Notes: a model not told the origin generated them from the letters alone. DNA of 64,000 bases from Cellvibrio fontiphilus_A (GCF_042646205.1 NZ_JBHRTF010000006.1:124001-188000), one strand, 5' to 3'; counted from the stretch's first letter, positions 48,879 through 58,226 are shown. Numbers and translations are program-made.

Positions 48879-50615
48879 CTACGCCTCCAAGCCGCTATAT
48901 CGCAATTTTTCTGGGCAACCTCGGCTATGAACCAAAGCGTGACAGTTAGGATGAAGCAATGCACGGTTATCTTTGCGATCAGACCCGCCGTCAACACGTC
49001 TTACGATGTGATGATCATGCCAGCCACTTTGCATTGATATTCCGCCACCACAGTAAGCACACAAACCCAGTTGTCTGGCGAAAATTGACCAGACTTCTTT
49101 GCGGTAGCGCAGTTTATGCCGCATCCGCTGGATTCTTAGTGCTTCCCATTTTTCCTCGTGCTCCGCGTCATACGGATGGTAGTCCGTTGGTAGACGCTTA
49201 TGGCGCACGATTGGGGTGCTCGCTAACCCGTAGAGTCGGCGATACCTTACGTCTCCTGATTGCAATTTATGCGCTAGCGCAAACACCCATTTTCGTTCAC
49301 CAATGGATTTGAAGTATCGCTTCCGAATCCACTCAGTGGACTTATTAGGGTGCCGGTGTTTTGCCCACCGCCAGATTCGCCAGAAGATTAGATGCTCCAG
49401 CTTGCTGAAGGTTTGCTTTGCCACCACTGGAGAATGGTACTCCGCCCATCCCCGCAACACCGGGTTCAATTGGCCAATTAACGCTTCCTGCGTTAGTGCG
49501 CCGCTGTTTTTAATAATCGCTGCCACCTTTTGGTAAAACGCTTGCGCATTTTTCTTGGATGGTTTGATAAACAGCTTGGCCTTTCGATACGGCGACTTGG
49601 GCACATATTTTCTGAAATTCCATCCCAGAAAATCAAAGCCGGTGTTGATGTGAGTAATGCGCGTTTTCTCCTGTGATAGCTGAACCCCTCGTACCGACAA
49701 GAATTCCTCTACCCAAGGTTTCACTTCGTTTTCCAGCAGCTCTTTCGAGAAGGCTGTAATCACAAAATCATCCGCATACCTCACCACCTGTAACCCAAGC
49801 TTTTTGGATTTGGTCAGCCCAACCGTTTGCACAAAATATGCTTTTAGTTGGTTTTCCAATCCGTTCAGTGTGGCGTTAGCCAAACAGGGCGAAATAATGC
49901 CACCCTGCGGTGTTCCTGCCTTCGTTTCTGCAAACTGGTGCTTGTCGATCACACCGGCTTTTAACCATTTGTTTAACACCGATTTGTTCATGGGAACATT
50001 ACGGCATAGCCACTCGTGGTTAATATTGTCAAAGAAGCCCTTGATGTCCCCCTCCAGAATCCATACCGGTGCCACAGCGGGCGCCAGTAAGTGAAAGAGT
50101 TCCACCATCGCATCAGCGGTTGATCGGTCAGGCCGGAAGCCATAACTTTTCAGGTCGCTGGTGCTTTCTACAACAGGCTCCAATCCTTGCAAGTAGAGCG
50201 CCTGCATTGCCCGATCCAACATCGTCGGGATGCCTAGTGGACGCTTTTCCTGCTTGCCGGGTTTGGGTATCCATACCCGTTTTAGCGGTCTTGGTTGATA
50301 GCCCCGCTTGTGTGATAAACGCTTCACGGCATTCCATTTGGCGGTGGGCGTACTCCATGTTTCACCATCCACGCCCGGTGTCTTGCGACCCCGGTTCTCT
50401 GTTACCCGCTTGACGGCCATACAGCGCCCGTAAAACGAGTGAGCGAGTAATCGTTGAAGTCGAAAAACCCTTCGCCAATCACCGGCCTTAGTCGCCTGCG
50501 CGATCTTCAATTGCGTCTTCCGAACGGAGCGATAAGCCTTTTCCCAGTCAATCTGGTGCCAGCCTGTCGCCCCACCAGAGGACGCAGCGTGCATCGTTTC
50601 CGATGGTAGATTCAT
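48879..50615 (-). CDS. ltrA: Group II intron reverse transcriptase/maturase with HNH endonuclease
   Basis: 578 residues. Reverse transcriptase blocks run from about 75 (R-G-R-K-T-P-G-V-D-G) through I-L-E-G-D-I-K-G-F-F-D-N-I to the catalytic Y-A-D-D (280-283). A maturase X domain (about 370-450) follows, and the C-terminus has an HNH nuclease with C-A-Y-C-G-G, H-D-H-H-I-V and N-R-A-L-L-H-P-N-C-H. The frame is open throughout. It promotes splicing and retrohoming. AGGAGG lies 5 bp before the ATG. Confidence 0.97.
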   Translation of the reverse strand: MNLPSETMHAASSGGATGWHQIDWEKAYRSVRKTQLKIAQATKAGDWRRVFRLQRLLAHSFYGRCMAVKRVTENRGRKTPGVDGETWSTPTAKWNAVKRLSHKRGYQPRPLKRVWIPKPGKQEKRPLGIPTMLDRAMQALYLQGLEPVVESTSDLKSYGFRPDRSTADAMVELFHLLAPAVAPVWILEGDIKGFFDNINHEWLCRNVPMNKSVLNKWLKAGVIDKHQFAETKAGTPQGGIISPCLANATLNGLENQLKAYFVQTVGLTKSKKLGLQVVRYADDFVITAFSKELLENEVKPWVEEFLSVRGVQLSQEKTRITHINTGFDFLGWNFRKYVPKSPYRKAKLFIKPSKKNAQAFYQKVAAIIKNSGALTQEALIGQLNPVLRGWAEYHSPVVAKQTFSKLEHLIFWRIWRWAKHRHPNKSTEWIRKRYFKSIGERKWVFALAHKLQSGDVRYRRLYGLASTPIVRHKRLPTDYHPYDAEHEEKWEALRIQRMRHKLRYRKEVWSIFARQLGLCAYCGGGISMQSGWHDHHIVRRVDGGSDRKDNRALLHPNCHALVHSRGCPEKLRYSGLEA

Positions 50616-51529
50616 ACAGTCCTCCTGAATGGATAGAAATAACTACCCGTCAGGCGGACTACTCCCCCGAAGGGCAGTGTCTACCCTTCAGGTGAGTTAA
50701 TAGATTGAAATCAGCAAAAGTTCACGCGCGTGTAAACCAGATGTACGTCAGCCAGGGTTGCCCCAGTCGGTAATATTTCAACCGCTATACCCCTCATTAC
50801 AAGGAGTCATTCGCTTCTTACATCCTCCCATTCCCCACACCCATCAGCACCCCTTGCGAGTTGCCTGCCTGTACCGATGTTCTGGCCGTTGGCGAGTGGT
50901 CGGGATTGCCACGTTCCCCGTTTCGCACCGATTCCCTGTTTAGGCTTCATCTTTCCCCCGGCAAGTTGTGTGGTGTCGCTACACATACCTTTACTGTGCA
51001 GACCAACTGCGGTGCCGTTTGGCTAGAGCCGATAATTGCCGTAGGCTCATCAATGGTGACGAGGGTTCAGTCGATGATTCACATAAGTTAGCCATGCAGG
51101 TACTGTCACTAGCCTCTTCAAACCCGTGCAATTCGGGCTTGAACCAACCTTGTTACCAAGATTTAGTACCAGCAAGCTGGTAGGGACATTGTCAATCGAG
51201 CTTCACACGCAGGAGTTGGCCTCCGACGCATGTCGATCTAGTGAACTGACAGACACATGTCAGGCTTGATACCCCGATAGTCTGGAGCCAAGCATTACGA
51301 AACGGAGCATTAATGCCCCTTTGATTGATGTGAGCAAGGACTGTTGGTTAACAGCAAGCTCTTGTGGATACCTCTCTCGTTTGTATGCGGGAGAGTCCAA
51401 TCCCTTGCGGAATGGAATCCCGCAGGGGTGGTGTATCTAAGATAAGGTCAGGCTTTCGCCTCGCTACCTAAGAGTAAAACTCCGCAGACCTGTGGGTAGC
51501 ATTTCAAAGGAGACACTCTCGTGTCGCAC
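50616..51529 (-). other. Non-coding part of the group II intron (domains I to IV start)
   Basis: 914 bp without a credible gene, the expected size for intron domains I-IV before the maturase. A possible EBS1 is AAAGG on the minus strand (51318-51322), complementary to the last five bases of the upstream exon (CCTTT), about 207 bases from the intron start. The fold was not computed. Confidence 0.65.
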
Positions 51530-51615
51530 AAAGGCCGCCATTCTAACAGCTTATCCAGCACCTTGCAGTGCAAAGCGCTTTAGCCTTGAAAGTTATTCGG
51601 GGGTTGGTTTTGCTT

Positions 51616-51646
51616 GCCGTTGGCTGGTTTAAGCCTGTTACAATGC
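51616..51646 (+). promoter_or_regulatory. Possible promoter of the DUF2066-hda operon
   Basis: TACAAT (51641-51646) with TTGCCG (51616-51621) 19 bp upstream, 40 bp before the gene start. The spacer is long, so this is tentative. Confidence 0.35.
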
Positions 51647-51686
51647 AGACCTTTCTATTTTGTGGCCATTTTCAGGGGTTAATCTG

Positions 51687-53090
51687 GTGCGCCTACCATT
51701 AGCAGTTAGTCTTCTTTTATTTGTGCAATGTTTCGGTCTTGCCGCCCATCTTCATGCCGCGCAACAGGTGGATATTTACCGCGCCCAGGCGCTGGTGAAA
51801 TCGCAGTCCGAATCTGAACGCAATGCCGCAGCGCGTGCGACTTTTGGTGAGTTGATTGTGCGTGTTTCAGGGCAACGCGATGCGCTGGATAACCCTGTTA
51901 TTCGTGCCGCAGTGCCAAATGCACAAAACTATCTGTTTGGTTTTAGCTACAAATCATCCAGCGAAAAGCTCATCGAGGGCACTCGCAGTTTTACTGCACT
52001 GGCATTGCAGTTGGATTACGAACCCCAGGCGATTGGCAAACTGTTAAAAGATGCCCAATTACCTATTTGGCCAGCCCAGCGCCCCAAGTTATTGGTCTGG
52101 TTAGTATCCAAGGATCAGCGTGGCTTGAGTGTGGTGCCTGAAGTAATTGATATGCAGGCGCTCAACAGTGCTGCAAGTTATCGTGGTTTGCCATTGGTAT
52201 TTCCCAAGCATGATCAAACGGAAGAAATGCTACTTTCCGCCGGTGATCTGTGGGATTTGAATCTGGAGAAAATAAAGGCAGCGTCTGTTCGTTACAAGGC
52301 TGATGCGATCTTGATTGGCCGCTATACCCCTTCCAGCATGGGCCCCATACCTCCCGCGGTGATTGTTGATCCACTAGCGACTGAGATTGCTGCTACTGAT
52401 ATTGAGGCGCCCGGTGTGCCGCAAGAAAATACAAGTGCGGCGACCGAACTGCCAGTTGAGCCGAGTCAGGGCCCTTGGTTGGCGGAGTGGTTGTTGATTC
52501 ATGGTGATAATCAAACAACCCAGAAAGACGAAACACCTGAAGTGAAGGGCTTGTTCAATAACGCTATTGAGCAGGCGGCAGATTATTTCGCTAATCAGTA
52601 CGCCATAATGCCCAGCAGCCAAGGGGCGCAGCCTATTGTGTTGCGGATTGGCAATATTAAGAGTTTTGCTGCCTTCAAGCAGGCTCAGGCCTATCTTCAA
52701 GGGCTTGCTATGGTGCAGCGAATGGAAATTGTTTCAGTAACAGCGGAGTCTGTGGTTGTGCGCTTAACCACAGAAGCTGATGTTCGTTTATTGATGAACA
52801 CCTTAGCGCTTGGGCGTCGGTTGAATTTGGTGCAGGAGAATGTGGCTTCGGTTGTGCCGCAGGTGTCAGCCGGGAACGAAGCGTCATCAACTGAGGGTGA
52901 GGCGCCATTGCCTGAGGGTATAGATGCTGAGGCCATGGCGGACTTTGAACGTGCACTTGCTAGCGAGCAGATGGCTAATGGCGGTGCAGCTGAAGTTGCT
53001 GCGGATGACCAGACCTCTGACGCCAGTGTAACAGCGGTAGTCCCTGCCGGTAGTCTGCAGGATCCCCTGGTTTATGTTTGGCAGAAGTAA
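51687..53090 (+). CDS. DUF2066 periplasmic protein
   Basis: 467 residues from the GTG at 51687, chosen because a clean signal peptide follows (L-P-L-A-V-S-L-L-L-F-V, cleaved near A-H-L-H-A-A) and AGGGG lies upstream; a TTG at 51660 would add nine residues. The first third has D-I-Y-R-A-Q-A-L-V-K-S-Q-S and R-V-S-G-Q-R. DUF2066 genes sit between purM and hda in pseudomonads, as here. Function unknown. It ends 2 bp before hda, so they are cotranscribed. Confidence 0.88.
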   Translation: MRLPLAVSLLLFVQCFGLAAHLHAAQQVDIYRAQALVKSQSESERNAAARATFGELIVRVSGQRDALDNPVIRAAVPNAQNYLFGFSYKSSSEKLIEGTRSFTALALQLDYEPQAIGKLLKDAQLPIWPAQRPKLLVWLVSKDQRGLSVVPEVIDMQALNSAASYRGLPLVFPKHDQTEEMLLSAGDLWDLNLEKIKAASVRYKADAILIGRYTPSSMGPIPPAVIVDPLATEIAATDIEAPGVPQENTSAATELPVEPSQGPWLAEWLLIHGDNQTTQKDETPEVKGLFNNAIEQAADYFANQYAIMPSSQGAQPIVLRIGNIKSFAAFKQAQAYLQGLAMVQRMEIVSVTAESVVVRLTTEADVRLLMNTLALGRRLNLVQENVASVVPQVSAGNEASSTEGEAPLPEGIDAEAMADFERALASEQMANGGAAEVAADDQTSDASVTAVVPAGSLQDPLVYVWQK

Positions 53091-53092
53091 TC

Positions 53093-53806
53093 ATGGTTAA
53101 CTTGCCACAGCAATTATCCCTTGGCGTCAACCTGAATGATGACGCCACATTTGAAAACTTTTATGCCCCCGCGGGTACCCATAACGCCATGGTGTTGCAG
53201 GGGCTGCGTCAGCAGCTCAATGGCGCGGGTGATTTGTTTGTCTACCTGTGGGGGGCGCCCGGCTGTGGTTTAACTCATCTGCTGCAGGCCGCTTGTCATG
53301 AGGCGCAGCGCCTTGGTTTTTCGGTACAGTATTTACCTTTGCGCGATTTAGCTGGTTATGCACCCGATGAGCTGTTTGTCGGTTTGGATGCAGTGGATTT
53401 TGTATGCCTGGACTGTCTTCCCACGATAGCCGGGCGGTCTGACTGGGAGTTAGCCATTTTTAACCTCTACAATCGTTTGCGCGATGCTGGCAAGCGGTTA
53501 TTAGTGGCGGCTGAACAAAGCCCGCGTGAGCTGGCCCTTGGCCTTGAAGACTTGCGTTCCCGGCTGCAGTGGGGGCTGACTTATCAAGTGCAAAGTTTGA
53601 ATGATGAAGATAAGCAGCAAGCTCTGCAGTTGCGCGCCCGTGCTCGTGGGTTGGAACTGGGTGATGAGGTTGCCCAGTACATCATTCAGCGTTTGCCGCG
53701 CGACACAAATGAATTGTTCTGGCAGTTGCAGCGCCTCGATCACGCCTCTTTGGCTGAGCAACGTAAACTTACTATTCCTTTTGTAAAGAAAATATTAGCG
53801 ATTTGA
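53093..53806 (+). CDS. hda: DnaA regulatory inactivator Hda
   Basis: 237 residues from the ATG at 53093. It is DnaA-domain-like: Q-Q-L-S-L-G-V-N-L near the start carries the beta-clamp-binding motif, and an AAA+ core follows. The Walker A-like loop G-A-P-G-C-G-L-T-H-L-L has Leu60 where DnaA has Lys; enterobacterial Hda also departs from the standard loop (Arg). C-terminal sensor region about 190-237. With the clamp it stimulates ATP hydrolysis by DnaA after initiation. Confidence 0.93.
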   Translation: MVNLPQQLSLGVNLNDDATFENFYAPAGTHNAMVLQGLRQQLNGAGDLFVYLWGAPGCGLTHLLQAACHEAQRLGFSVQYLPLRDLAGYAPDELFVGLDAVDFVCLDCLPTIAGRSDWELAIFNLYNRLRDAGKRLLVAAEQSPRELALGLEDLRSRLQWGLTYQVQSLNDEDKQQALQLRARARGLELGDEVAQYIIQRLPRDTNELFWQLQRLDHASLAEQRKLTIPFVKKILAI

Positions 53807-53960
53807 TCTCCCTCCGCTTCATCTCCAGACTCCGCTTGCACTGAATCACCACTTTGGGTTTTTAGCGCAAAGCGGGGCGTAATGCTGTCGCAGTCTTGAT
53901 AGTTTTGCCCCGGTTTTATTCACCGATAAACAAAAAAGATAACAGCAATAGCGACGACAA

Positions 53961-53979
53961 CGGCAAGCCCTCCTTGCCG
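53961..53979 (+). repeat. Hairpin in the GH9 leader
   Basis: CGGCAAG and CTTGCCG pair across CCCTC, 7 bp of perfect stem, just before the ribosome site GGAGA. It could shape translation of the cellulase gene. No T-run follows. Confidence 0.4.
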
Positions 53980-53997
53980 GATAACGGAGAAAAATGA

Positions 53998-55815
53998 ATG
54001 ACTTTAATGACATCGAACCCAGTGATGCCTGTACTTATGCTGCTCGGCTTGTTTGTTTTACTGCCGGGCTGCACCGGTGGTGGTAGCGATCAAGGCGAAT
54101 CGGCAAGCTCGGCAAAAACAGCTTCCTCCGCGCTTGCTGCGAGCAGTAGTAGTGCCAGTGCGACAGCGCAGCAGATCAAACTCAACCAATTAGGTTTTTT
54201 GCCCGGTTCAGCTAAATGGGCGCTGATACCTGATGTGGCTGCCACAGGTTTTGCACTGGTTGATTCGGCCAGTGGTACTGTGGTTTTTAATGGCGATTTA
54301 ACGGCGGCAGCAACTTGGGCGGAAGCCGACGAAAAAGTAAAACTGGCAGATTTTTCCAGCGTTAAAACCCCCGGCACTTATAAGTTGCGGGTAGACGGCT
54401 TGGCTGATTCAGCGGCGTTTGATATTGCGGAGGATGTATATGAAGCGCTAACGGCGGCGAGTATTAAAGCCTTTTATTTCAATCGCAGCAGCGCTGAGTT
54501 ATTGCCCCAGCATGCAGGTGTTTATGCGCGCCCACTGGGGCACCCCGATACGCGAGTGTTGATCCATGCCTCTGCAGCCACAGCAGAGCGACCAGAGGGT
54601 ACGGTTGTTAGCAGCCCCAAAGGTTGGTACGACGCAGGCGACTACAACAAATATATTGTTAACTCCGGCATATCGACTTATTCACTGCTGGCCGCTTACG
54701 AGCATTTTCCCGATTTGTTCGCCGCACAGCGCCTGAATATTCCTGAAAGCGGTGACAACATCCCCGATCTATTAAATGAAGCCCTGTGGAATCTGGAGTG
54801 GATGCTAAGCATGCAAGATCCCGCAGATGGAGGTGTTTATCACAAGCTCACCAATAAAAATTTTGATGGTGAGGTAATGCCGCATCAAGCCATCAGTGAG
54901 CGTTATCTGGTGCAAAAAACGACGGCGGCAGCACTGGATTTTGCAGCGGTAATGGCTACTGCTAGCCGGATATTTGCAGCTTATGAGAACGAACTGCCGG
55001 GCTTGTCTGCGCGCATGCTGGCAGCTGCTGAATCAGCTTGGCAGTGGGCACAGGCCAACCCTGCGGTTGTTTACCAGCAACCTGCGGATATCAAAACGGG
55101 TGAATATGGCGACCGCAATCTGGGCGATGAGTTTTTTTGGGCGGCGGCCGAACTTTACATAGCCACCCAAAACGATAGCTACTATCAGGCAGCCAACGCC
55201 GCTAATACCAGTGCGACAGTGCCCTCCTGGGGTGATGTGCGCAGCTTGGGTTGGATCTCATTGGCTCACCATCGTGCCGGCCTCAGTGCAGTAGCAGATC
55301 AGACGTTGATTCTTGGGCGCATTCAAGGGCTGGCCAATCAATTGCGCTCGGTATGGGCGGGTTCCGCTTATCGCGTCACTATGCAGACAGGCGATTTTAT
55401 CTGGGGCAGCAATTCAGTTGCATTGGGGCAGGCAATGATGCTGGTGCAAGCTTATAAGTTAAATCCGGGTGAGCGCGATTATTTGGATGCGGCGCAGTCA
55501 GCGCTTGATTATGTATTGGGTCGCAATGCGGTGGATACATCCTTTGTAACTGGTTTTGGCCACAAATCTACCCTGCATCCGCATCATCGTCCCTCGGGCG
55601 CCGATGGCATAGAGGCGCCTATCCCCGGGTTTATCGCCGGCGGTCCCCAACCACAGCAACAGGATAAAAGTGATTGTCCGGTGCCTTATCCATCAGCTAT
55701 TCCAGCTAAGTCCTATCTTGACCACTATTGCAGTTACGCAAGTAACGAAATTGCGATTAACTGGAACGCACCCTTGGTGTATGTGGTGGCAGCACTACAA
55801 GCGCTGACTGAATAA
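53998..55815 (+). CDS. Lipidated glycoside hydrolase family 9 (cellulase)
   Basis: 605 residues. A lipoprotein signal ends L-L-P-G-C25, followed by a Ser/Ala-rich linker (about 31-58), an Ig-like cellulase N-domain (about 59-145) and the GH9 catalytic barrel. The catalytic Asp pair is in W-Y-D-A-G-D-Y-N-K-Y, H-H-R-P-S-G is in the signature region, and the acid Glu is in Y-A-S-N-E-I-A-I-N-W. No CBM is present. Membrane attachment suggests it works on cello-oligomers at the cell surface or in the periplasm. It stands alone after hda. Confidence 0.93.
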   Translation: MTLMTSNPVMPVLMLLGLFVLLPGCTGGGSDQGESASSAKTASSALAASSSSASATAQQIKLNQLGFLPGSAKWALIPDVAATGFALVDSASGTVVFNGDLTAAATWAEADEKVKLADFSSVKTPGTYKLRVDGLADSAAFDIAEDVYEALTAASIKAFYFNRSSAELLPQHAGVYARPLGHPDTRVLIHASAATAERPEGTVVSSPKGWYDAGDYNKYIVNSGISTYSLLAAYEHFPDLFAAQRLNIPESGDNIPDLLNEALWNLEWMLSMQDPADGGVYHKLTNKNFDGEVMPHQAISERYLVQKTTAAALDFAAVMATASRIFAAYENELPGLSARMLAAAESAWQWAQANPAVVYQQPADIKTGEYGDRNLGDEFFWAAAELYIATQNDSYYQAANAANTSATVPSWGDVRSLGWISLAHHRAGLSAVADQTLILGRIQGLANQLRSVWAGSAYRVTMQTGDFIWGSNSVALGQAMMLVQAYKLNPGERDYLDAAQSALDYVLGRNAVDTSFVTGFGHKSTLHPHHRPSGADGIEAPIPGFIAGGPQPQQQDKSDCPVPYPSAIPAKSYLDHYCSYASNEIAINWNAPLVYVVAALQALTE

Positions 55816-56673
55816 CTAGCAGTTAAATTGCATCTCTTTAGGCAGCTCTGCTACTACAGTTTGCTGACTAAAGGGGCAAATAAATTCCAAGCGATAGGCC
55901 AGTAATTGCAAACCTACACTGGCCTTGGTTCCGTAAGCGCGGTCACCCACAATTGGGTGGCCGCGATTGGCAAGGTGTCGGCGTATCTGGTGTTTGCGCC
56001 CTGTGTCGATGTTGATATCAACCAGCGTTTTATTATTTTCTGTACGAATTTTTTTGACATGGGTGATGGCTGTTTTGCCATCTAGCGTTTCATCGATGGT
56101 TAGGCCTTGTATGGGTATGAGCCATTCTCCCACCGCCCAGGCTTGATAGGATTTACGCATGTCGCGCGCCTGAAACAGCGTGGATAATTTTGCTGCGGCT
56201 TGGCTGTCGTGTGCGAGGATAATGAGCCCGCTGGCATCGCCATCCAAGCGGTGCACCAGAAAACACTCGCGCTTTTCCCGCCCTTGGCTAAATTGCCCAT
56301 TCACTTCTACCCACCGTAAAATGCTACAGTGATCGCCCCATTGTGATCCCTGCGACAGCATACCTGGCGGTTTGAACCAAATGCTGTAGTTGCCTGCATC
56401 GTAAATTAAACGGGCGATTTCCGGTTTGCGTGCCAGTACTTGTTCATCGTAAAAAAATTGAATGCGAGACCCCTTGTATAAAACCTTGGTCGCGCGGCGC
56501 AAGCGCAGGGTTTTGCCTTTGAGTGTCCACCAGACTGCGCCCTTGTTCATCGCATCTTTGATTCGCTGTTTGGAAAGCCCGGTACCTTCGGTTAATAAAT
56601 CCAGTGCTGTTTGTTCAGCTTGGGTGACAATTAATTCAAATTTTTGCGGTGCTTCAAACGAGGTATCGGGCAT
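55816..56673 (-). CDS. RluA-family RNA pseudouridine synthase
   Basis: 285 residues. N-terminal S4-like segment (about 25-75), then the synthase core with the catalytic Asp in H-R-L-D-G-D-A-S-G-L, and I-D-T-G-R-K-H-Q-I-R-R-H-L and H-P-I-V-G-D later. It isomerises a uridine in rRNA or tRNA; the exact target (RluA, RluC or TruC type) is not clear. It is tail to tail with GH9 with no gap. Confidence 0.9.
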   Translation of the reverse strand: MPDTSFEAPQKFELIVTQAEQTALDLLTEGTGLSKQRIKDAMNKGAVWWTLKGKTLRLRRATKVLYKGSRIQFFYDEQVLARKPEIARLIYDAGNYSIWFKPPGMLSQGSQWGDHCSILRWVEVNGQFSQGREKRECFLVHRLDGDASGLIILAHDSQAAAKLSTLFQARDMRKSYQAWAVGEWLIPIQGLTIDETLDGKTAITHVKKIRTENNKTLVDINIDTGRKHQIRRHLANRGHPIVGDRAYGTKASVGLQLLAYRLEFICPFSQQTVVAELPKEMQFNC

Positions 56674-56723
56674 GGGTTAACTTTTTAATAAATGAAAATT
56701 CAATGATTAAGTGAGAATCAACA

Positions 56724-57257
56724 GTGGCAGAAAAGGCAACTATTTATAAGGCGACAATTACCCTGGCGGATATGGATCGCGGTGTGTACGGCGATTATAA
56801 CCTGACGGTCGCATTACACCCTTCGGAAACCCTGGAGCGCATGATGGTGCGCATTCTAGCCTTTTGTTATTGCGCTGCGGAAAATTTAACTTTTACCAAA
56901 GGCTTATCATCCGTTGACGAACCGGATCTCTGGTTAAAACATGATAACGGCACCATTTTGCAATGGATCGAAGTAGGGCAGCCAGCACCGGACCGACTCA
57001 AAAAAGCCTGCAGCCAAGCGCAAGCTGTGCGGGTATTCAGTTATGGTCGCGGCATGGATATTTGGTGGAAAAGCAACGCCGCTGCAATTCGTGCATTGGC
57101 TAAGGTGAGCATTCATTATTTTGCGGCGGATGAGTTACAACAGCTATCTGCTCTAGCGGATAAAACCATGAAACTCAGTGTCACCATTACCGAAGGCATA
57201 GCGTATGTATCTACGGCGAGCGAAAATATTACTGTCAGTGTGCGTGAGATGGAGTAA
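56724..57257 (+). CDS. yaeQ: YaeQ-family protein
   Basis: 177 residues from a GTG start. Matches YaeQ throughout: the start A-T-I-Y-K-A-T-I-T-L-A-D-M-D-R, the block H-P-S-E-T-L-E-R-M-M-V-R, F-T-K-G-L-S and W-I-E-V-G-Q-P. The fold is a PD-(D/E)XK-like nuclease core with E and D in the E-P-D-L-W and Q-W-I-E-V regions, but activity is not established. Followed at 6 bp by the cnoX-like gene. Confidence 0.92.
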   Translation: MAEKATIYKATITLADMDRGVYGDYNLTVALHPSETLERMMVRILAFCYCAAENLTFTKGLSSVDEPDLWLKHDNGTILQWIEVGQPAPDRLKKACSQAQAVRVFSYGRGMDIWWKSNAAAIRALAKVSIHYFAADELQQLSALADKTMKLSVTITEGIAYVSTASENITVSVREME

Positions 57258-57263
57258 AGAACA

Positions 57264-58142
57264 ATGACTAACGCGGCTTTATCTAATTCTTTATTAACCC
57301 AGGTCGATATTAGCCTGGAAAATGCCCAGCAGTATCTGATTGATGAGTCCTTCAAACGCCCGGTGGTGATTGATTTTTGGGCTGAGTGGTGTGGCCCCTG
57401 TAAAAATTTAATGCCTGTGCTGGAAAAACTAGCCACTGAATACGCCGGCGCATTTTTGCTCGCCAAGGTAAATGCTGATGATCTGCAGATGATTAGCTCG
57501 CAATTTGGGGTGCGCAGCCTGCCTACCGTGATGGTCATGAAAGACGGTCAGCCAATCGATGGTTTTGCCGGCGCTTTACCGGAAGTGCAAGTGCGCGAAT
57601 TACTGAGTAAACATTTGCCTAAACCCTGGGAGGCACCGCTTCAGCAGGCGCGGGAACTCATCAGCCAGTCCCAATATTCTGAGGCGTTACCATTATTGCG
57701 GCAGGTGTATGAACAATCGAACCAGCTTGCTGCAGTAGCCTTGCTTATCGCCCAGTGTCATTTGGAATTAAACCGCATTGATAATGCCGAGGCGGTATTG
57801 GCCGGCATTAAAATGGTGGATCAGGATCAGTTTTACCAGCAGCTCATGGCGCAGTTGTCGCTGAAAAAACAAGCCGCAAAAACACCGGAATTAGCGGCGC
57901 TGGAAGAAGCTTATGCGCGCGCGCCGGAGGATATGCAACTGCGTTTGCAATTGGCGCTGCAGTACCACCAAGAGGCAGAGCATCGGCTGGCGCTGGAGCA
58001 TTTACTGGAAATTTTGCGCAAGGATCGCAACTTTGCGGAAGGTGAGGCGCGCCAGTCATTCAACGCAATTATTGCCTCATTGGGCAAAGCCGACCCCTTG
58101 TCCATTGAGTTCCAGCGTAAATTATTTACCTTGCTTTACTAG
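57264..58142 (+). CDS. cnoX: Thioredoxin-TPR protein, YbbN/CnoX family
   Basis: 292 residues. N-terminal thioredoxin fold (about 1-110) with W-A-E-W-C-G-P-C-K-N; residues 120-292 form TPR-like helical repeats rich in Ala, Leu and Gln. E. coli CnoX, a redox-switched holdase working with GroEL, has an altered active site, while this one keeps a full C-G-P-C. Probably cotranscribed with yaeQ. Confidence 0.9.
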   Translation: MTNAALSNSLLTQVDISLENAQQYLIDESFKRPVVIDFWAEWCGPCKNLMPVLEKLATEYAGAFLLAKVNADDLQMISSQFGVRSLPTVMVMKDGQPIDGFAGALPEVQVRELLSKHLPKPWEAPLQQARELISQSQYSEALPLLRQVYEQSNQLAAVALLIAQCHLELNRIDNAEAVLAGIKMVDQDQFYQQLMAQLSLKKQAAKTPELAALEEAYARAPEDMQLRLQLALQYHQEAEHRLALEHLLEILRKDRNFAEGEARQSFNAIIASLGKADPLSIEFQRKLFTLLY

Positions 58143-58187
58143 GCTTTACCGCCGCTAAAATGGTTGCCATCGCAAAAAATGGGTACA

Positions 58188-58226
58188 CTGGGGCGAGTGT
58201 AAATTTACTGTAAATACTTGCCCCAG
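58188..58226. repeat. Inverted repeat between cnoX and the DUF4380 gene
   Basis: CTGGGGCGAGT (58188-58198) pairs with ACTTGCCCCAG (58216-58226), 11 bp with one G-T. The 17-base loop contains the palindrome GTAAATTTAC. No T-run follows, so it may be an operator or RNA element rather than a terminator. Confidence 0.5.

Larger units (their letters stand above)
48744..51529 (-). mobile_element. Group II intron with maturase in the purM leader
   Basis: About 2.8 kb on the minus strand. The 5' end at 51529 reads GTGCGAC, the group II consensus. A canonical domain V lies at 48784-48818 and a domain VI-like stem follows, ending ...CTACCCGAC at 48744. A maturase gene with HNH endonuclease lies inside. 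Upstream exon ...GGCGGCCTTT, downstream exon TTTAAATC. It splits the short divergent gap between purM and the DUF2066 gene. The 3' end is set by analogy, so it is less certain than the 5' end. The intron looks complete and mobile. Confidence 0.85.

Noticed and set aside
50616..51529. Short frames on both strands in the intron
   Set aside because: They fall in structured intron RNA and have no protein character.
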